Shown piece by piece: positions 63,500 through 64,000 of a stretch of 64,000 nt of DNA. This DNA is from a virus. The stretch is taken from positions 32,207 to 96,206 of the IMG/VR virus record IMGVR_UViG_3300021479_000010. One strand, given 5' to 3'. The translations under genes and the position numbers were made by a program. Each line of letters begins with the position of its first letter. The first letter of the stretch is position 1. The notes beneath the pieces were generated by a model that worked only from the letters and a program-made list of their open reading frames with translations, had not been told where the DNA came from and did no database searches.

Positions 63500-63994
63500 C
63501 TATATCTTATTGATGCAAGCAAATTCCCTAAAATATTTAATTGCAGCGTCGTTATAAGCTCGGGCGGCATCAATCTCGTTATCAAAATAACCAAGATGCA
63601 GATTCTTTTTACTTCCATCATTTAGCCAAATGACCGCCCGCCATTTGCCTTTTTGGTAAGTAACTCCTTTAAATTTGGAATGAGTAGCCGATCTAGTTTT
63701 CCTTCTATTCCTTGAATTTTCATGAGCTTTAGAAAGTCGCATATTCTCTTTTCGACAATCCAGTGCATTGTGATTGATATGATCAACGTAGATATCAGGA
63801 TCGGTCACATTCATTATAAACCTATGTAAGCGAATTTCTTTTCTCTGTCCTGGACTTATGTACTGCCCGCGATGGGCATAAATCATTCGGCTATGCGGCG
63901 CGATTAGCACCGACCAGTTAAACTGCGACACCCTTTCGTAATCCTCGTCGTCAACGAGCGCCTCGTATCCTTGCGTTAATGGTATTAATTTCAT
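63500..63994 (-). CDS. HNH-AP2 homing endonuclease
   Basis: 164 residues. R-L-H-R-F-I-M, V-D-H-I-N-H-N-A-L-D-C-R-K-E-N-M-R (HNH), then F-K-G-V-T-Y-Q-K-G-K-W-R-A-V-I-W and A-A-R-A-Y-N-D-A-A-I-K-Y-F-R-E-F-A (AP2). Third member of the same family in the window. Its promoter would lie beyond the right edge. Confidence 0.9.
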   Translation of the reverse strand: MKLIPLTQGYEALVDDEDYERVSQFNWSVLIAPHSRMIYAHRGQYISPGQRKEIRLHRFIMNVTDPDIYVDHINHNALDCRKENMRLSKAHENSRNRRKTRSATHSKFKGVTYQKGKWRAVIWLNDGSKKNLHLGYFDNEIDAARAYNDAAIKYFREFACINKI

Positions 63995-64000
63995 GAAATA

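Noticed and set aside
1-64000. Temperate lifestyle genes
   Set aside because: I found no integrase, no excisionase and no CI-like repressor; the LuxR-type HTH protein alone is not evidence for lysogeny. Genes outside the window could change this.

Overview
This 64 kb window looks like most of the genome of a tailed phage with a short tail (podovirus-like). It carries a large terminase, a portal, a scaffold-like protein, an N4-gp56-type major capsid protein, long tail or hub proteins, three consecutive ejection-protein candidates, a muralytic enzyme and fibre proteins. There is no sheath and no tape-measure gene. No integrase is visible. The left edge cuts a family A DNA polymerase (3'-5' exonuclease end), so further replication genes probably lie outside the window. 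The host is not stated in the sequence. A secreted beta-helix protein at 3319-4932 resembles proteins that I associate with soil Acidobacteriota; this is a weak hint only.

Layout. (1) 1-8610, minus strand: the polymerase start, several homing-type nucleases, a beta-helix exoprotein, a LuxR-type HTH protein and a run of very small tightly packed early genes, many with the start context GGCGACAATG. (2) 8611-8853: a divergent control hub with sigma70-like promoters facing both ways. (3) 8854-15403, plus strand: small early genes, many zinc-ribbon-like, a pentapeptide repeat protein and a GIY-YIG nuclease, bounded by strong hairpins. (4) 15457-22869: an eight-gene glycan island (GT11 fucosyltransferase-like, a second glycosyltransferase, DUF268-like methyltransferase, B12-radical SAM enzyme, GDP-mannose 3,5-epimerase-like, SAM methyltransferase, nucleotide-sugar dehydrogenase, GT31-like transferase). 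All genes are coupled by overlaps, and the island's short-word content differs from the rest. (5) 22878-63994: the packaging and virion module, with embedded enzymes (SprT-like peptidase, dual-specificity phosphatase, histidine phosphatase, two GNAT-like proteins, a glycosyltransferase), a tRNA-His and five more selfish nuclease genes.

Several layers of non-coding structure run through the window. One is an inverted repeat GTCC-N6-GGAC, with 17 exact and about 9 near copies. It is read in different frames inside genes and is also present in intergenic control regions. A second is a very abundant heptamer CCNCGCA (N usually C, G or T), skewed to the plus strand irrespective of gene direction and scarce in the glycan island. 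A third is a set of hairpins with the invariant loop CGGATT in the leaders of the capsid and 42-kb operons. A fourth is a palindromic gene-boundary sequence around CTAGTTTAA in the early arms. Four of the homing-type nuclease genes carry their own promoter so close to the ATG that the mRNA should be leaderless.

How it fits together (inference): early genes are switched on from the 8.6-8.85 kb hub in both directions. The glycan island probably remodels host surface polysaccharide or a virion glycan, plausibly with L-galactose, because it has an epimerase for GDP-L-galactose but no visible GDP-fucose pathway. The structural module follows as a long co-directional late region with internal promoters mainly belonging to mobile nuclease genes.
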